Shown here: piece after piece, positions 62,905-64,000 of the stretch
How positions within the stretch are numbered: position 1 is the stretch's first letter
How the letters are laid out: each line of letters starts with the position of its first letter
Assembly (NCBI GenBank): GCA_963835535.1
Contig: CAWIFL010000002.1
Span: 496,001-560,000, forward strand
From: Fen-1245 sp963835535
Lineage (GTDB): Bacteria > Gemmatimonadota > Gemmatimonadetes > Gemmatimonadales > JACORV01
Direction: 5' to 3'
Length of the DNA stretch: 64,000 nucleotides
Position numbers and translations under genes: made by a program
The notes under the pieces: generated by a model
Databases searched by the model: none
The model's input: the letters and a program-made list of their open reading frames with translations, nothing else
Told to the model about the DNA's origin: nothing

Positions 62905-64000
62905 TGCGGCGGTTCAGCCCCCTGCTCCTGACGGCGATCGCGGTCGCCGTCGTATGCTGTCTGGCACGCCTCGGCACGCTGCCCCTGATCCAGCCGGACG
63001 AAGGACGCAACGCGGAAGTCGCACGCGAGATGGACGCGCGCGGCGCGTGGCTGGTGCCCACGTACGACGGCCTGCCCTACCTGGACAAGCCGGCCTTCTA
63101 CTTCCGGCTCGTCGGCCTCTCGATGGCGGCGCTGGGCGCCAACGAGACGGCGGCGCGGCTCCCCGGCGCGCTGGCCGCGTTGGGCGTCCTCGCCCTCGTC
63201 TACGGCTTTGCGCGCCGGTCCTACGGCGGGCGCGCCGCCGCCTTCGCGGTCCTCGTGGTCGGCACGACGCCGCTGGTGATCGCCTTCGCCCGCATCGTGA
63301 TCTTCGACATGCTGCTGGCGCTGTTCGTGATTGCGGCCGTCTTCGCCGGTTACGTCGCCGAGGAGAAGGAAGGCGCCGCCCGCCGACGCTGGTACCTGCT
63401 CGGGGCCGCGTGCGCGGGGATCGGGACGCTGGTCAAGGGCCCGGTCGGCTTCCTCCTGCCGGCGCTGGTGCTCGCCGCGTTCCATATCCTCGACCGGAGA
63501 GCGGCCGCCATCCGGAGGCTCCTGGCGCCGCTCAACATCCTGGTCTTCCTGGCGATCGTGCTGCCGTGGTTCCTGGGCGTCGCGCACCAGCGCCCCGACT
63601 TCCCGTACTACGGTCTCGTCGAGGAGTCGCTGCACCGGTTCACGTCCCCGCAGTTCCACCGCAGCGCGCCGTTCTGGTACTACGTCCCGGTCATCGCGGG
63701 CGTCTTCTTTCCGTGGAGCATCCTGCTCCCCGAGTCCGCCGTCGCCGCGTGGCGCGCCCGCGTCCGCTGGACGCGCGCCGACCGCCTGCTCGTGGCGTGG
63801 GTGCTCGTCGCGGTGGTCTTCTTCTCCATCTCCCAGTCGAAGCTGCCGGGATACGTCCTCACCGCGGTCGTCGCGCTGGGCATGCTCGTCGCGCGCGTGC
63901 TGGACCTCGCCTGCGAGCATCCCGAAGGGCGCGCGCGGCGGCTGGTGATCCGCGGCGCGATCGCCCTGGCGGTGATCGCCGCCGTGGGCGCCGTGCTCCT
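62904..64000 (+). CDS. ArnT/PMT-like membrane glycosyltransferase, 5' part
   Basis: At least 365 aa, running off the window. Starts ATG 62904 overlapping the previous stop (TGATG). GT39/83 layout: N-terminal transmembrane helix, then a periplasmic loop with the catalytic QPDEGRNAEVAREM (Asp-Glu, about 32-45) and YLDKPAFYF, then many hydrophobic helices (ALGVLALVYGFARRSYGG, LFVIAAVFAGYV, LVKGPVGFLLPALVLAAF, ILVFLAIVLPWFLG). Family members transfer sugars from polyprenyl phosphate, e.g. to lipid A or proteins; the acceptor here is unknown. Confidence 0.88.
   Translation, partial: MRRFSPLLLTAIAVAVVCCLARLGTLPLIQPDEGRNAEVAREMDARGAWLVPTYDGLPYLDKPAFYFRLVGLSMAALGANETAARLPGALAALGVLALVYGFARRSYGGRAAAFAVLVVGTTPLVIAFARIVIFDMLLALFVIAAVFAGYVAEEKEGAARRRWYLLGAACAGIGTLVKGPVGFLLPALVLAAFHILDRRAAAIRRLLAPLNILVFLAIVLPWFLGVAHQRPDFPYYGLVEESLHRFTSPQFHRSAPFWYYVPVIAGVFFPWSILLPESAVAAWRARVRWTRADRLLVAWVLVAVVFFSISQSKLPGYVLTAVVALGMLVARVLDLACEHPEGRARRLVIRGAIALAVIAAVGAVL

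Overview
The window is a dense, G+C-rich (about 70% by eye) bacterial chromosome segment of about 60 genes. It carries one tmRNA, no tRNA or rRNA that I could recognise, and no transposase, integrase or CRISPR array. The best taxonomic guess is Gemmatimonadota or a close relative, probably a draft or metagenome-derived contig. This guess rests on the gene content: DUF5117/DUF4953-type zinc metalloprotease, M28 peptidase, Tat amidase, plug-like lipoproteins, short-form EF-Ts and archaeal-type ProRS. I could not run a phylogeny. Two essential genes (rpsI, rseP) each carry a one-base frameshift, which points to residual indel errors in the assembly.

Layout. 1-5408 (+): purL (3' part), purF, ppdK and a small plug-like lipoprotein. 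5569-5919 (+): a small Arg-rich exported protein, ended by a perfect 15-bp hairpin. 5997-10475 (-): dusB, a diguanylate cyclase, tmRNA, rsgA and a Yip1-like membrane protein. 10555-11007 (+): a PtsN-like EIIA protein. 11099-17992 (-): accD, folC, hisS, a lipoprotein, proS and guaA. 18105-23607 (-): the rod-shape cluster mreB-mreC-mreD-mrdA-rodA. 23734-25111 (+): a ferredoxin and a geranylgeranyl reductase-family flavoprotein. 25130-33049 (-): metalloprotease, GH27 alpha-galactosidase, mscL, amidase, ettA and a second plug-like lipoprotein. 33167-36907 (+): M28 peptidase, Spy-like protein, alanine aminotransferase. 36895-41422 (-): rpsO-pnp-M16 peptidase-polysaccharide deacetylase. 41529-42428 (+): Ser/Thr kinase.

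42596-50657 (-) is the conserved translation and envelope operon rplM-rpsI-rpsB-tsf-pyrH-frr-uppS-cdsA-dxr-rseP. 50731-53687 holds rlmD, an unknown lipoprotein and a scar made of two gene remnants. 53688-60256 (-): korA-korB, aroA-cmk and rpsA. 60356-64000 (+): a PilB-like ATPase fused to a receiver domain, a stand-alone receiver protein and the start of an ArnT-like glycosyltransferase.

The main unusual features are these. (1) Several genes (dusB, ptsN-like, ferredoxin, hisS) have a sigma70-type promoter whose -10 box lies only 5-8 nt before the ATG and lack a Shine-Dalgarno, so their mRNAs are probably leaderless. Some promoters also reuse the stop codon of the preceding gene. (2) Three intergenic spacers carry long self-complementary arrays of short G-rich units (TTAGGGG twice, GTGAGA once). 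(3) The PilB-like ATPase has lost the Ser/Thr of its Walker A box and has gained a receiver domain. (4) Two orphan TonB-plug-like lipoproteins are present. (5) Remnants of an rlmD paralogue and of a secreted-protein gene lie next to each other. (6) guaA and folC may start at CTG codons that overlap the previous stop.
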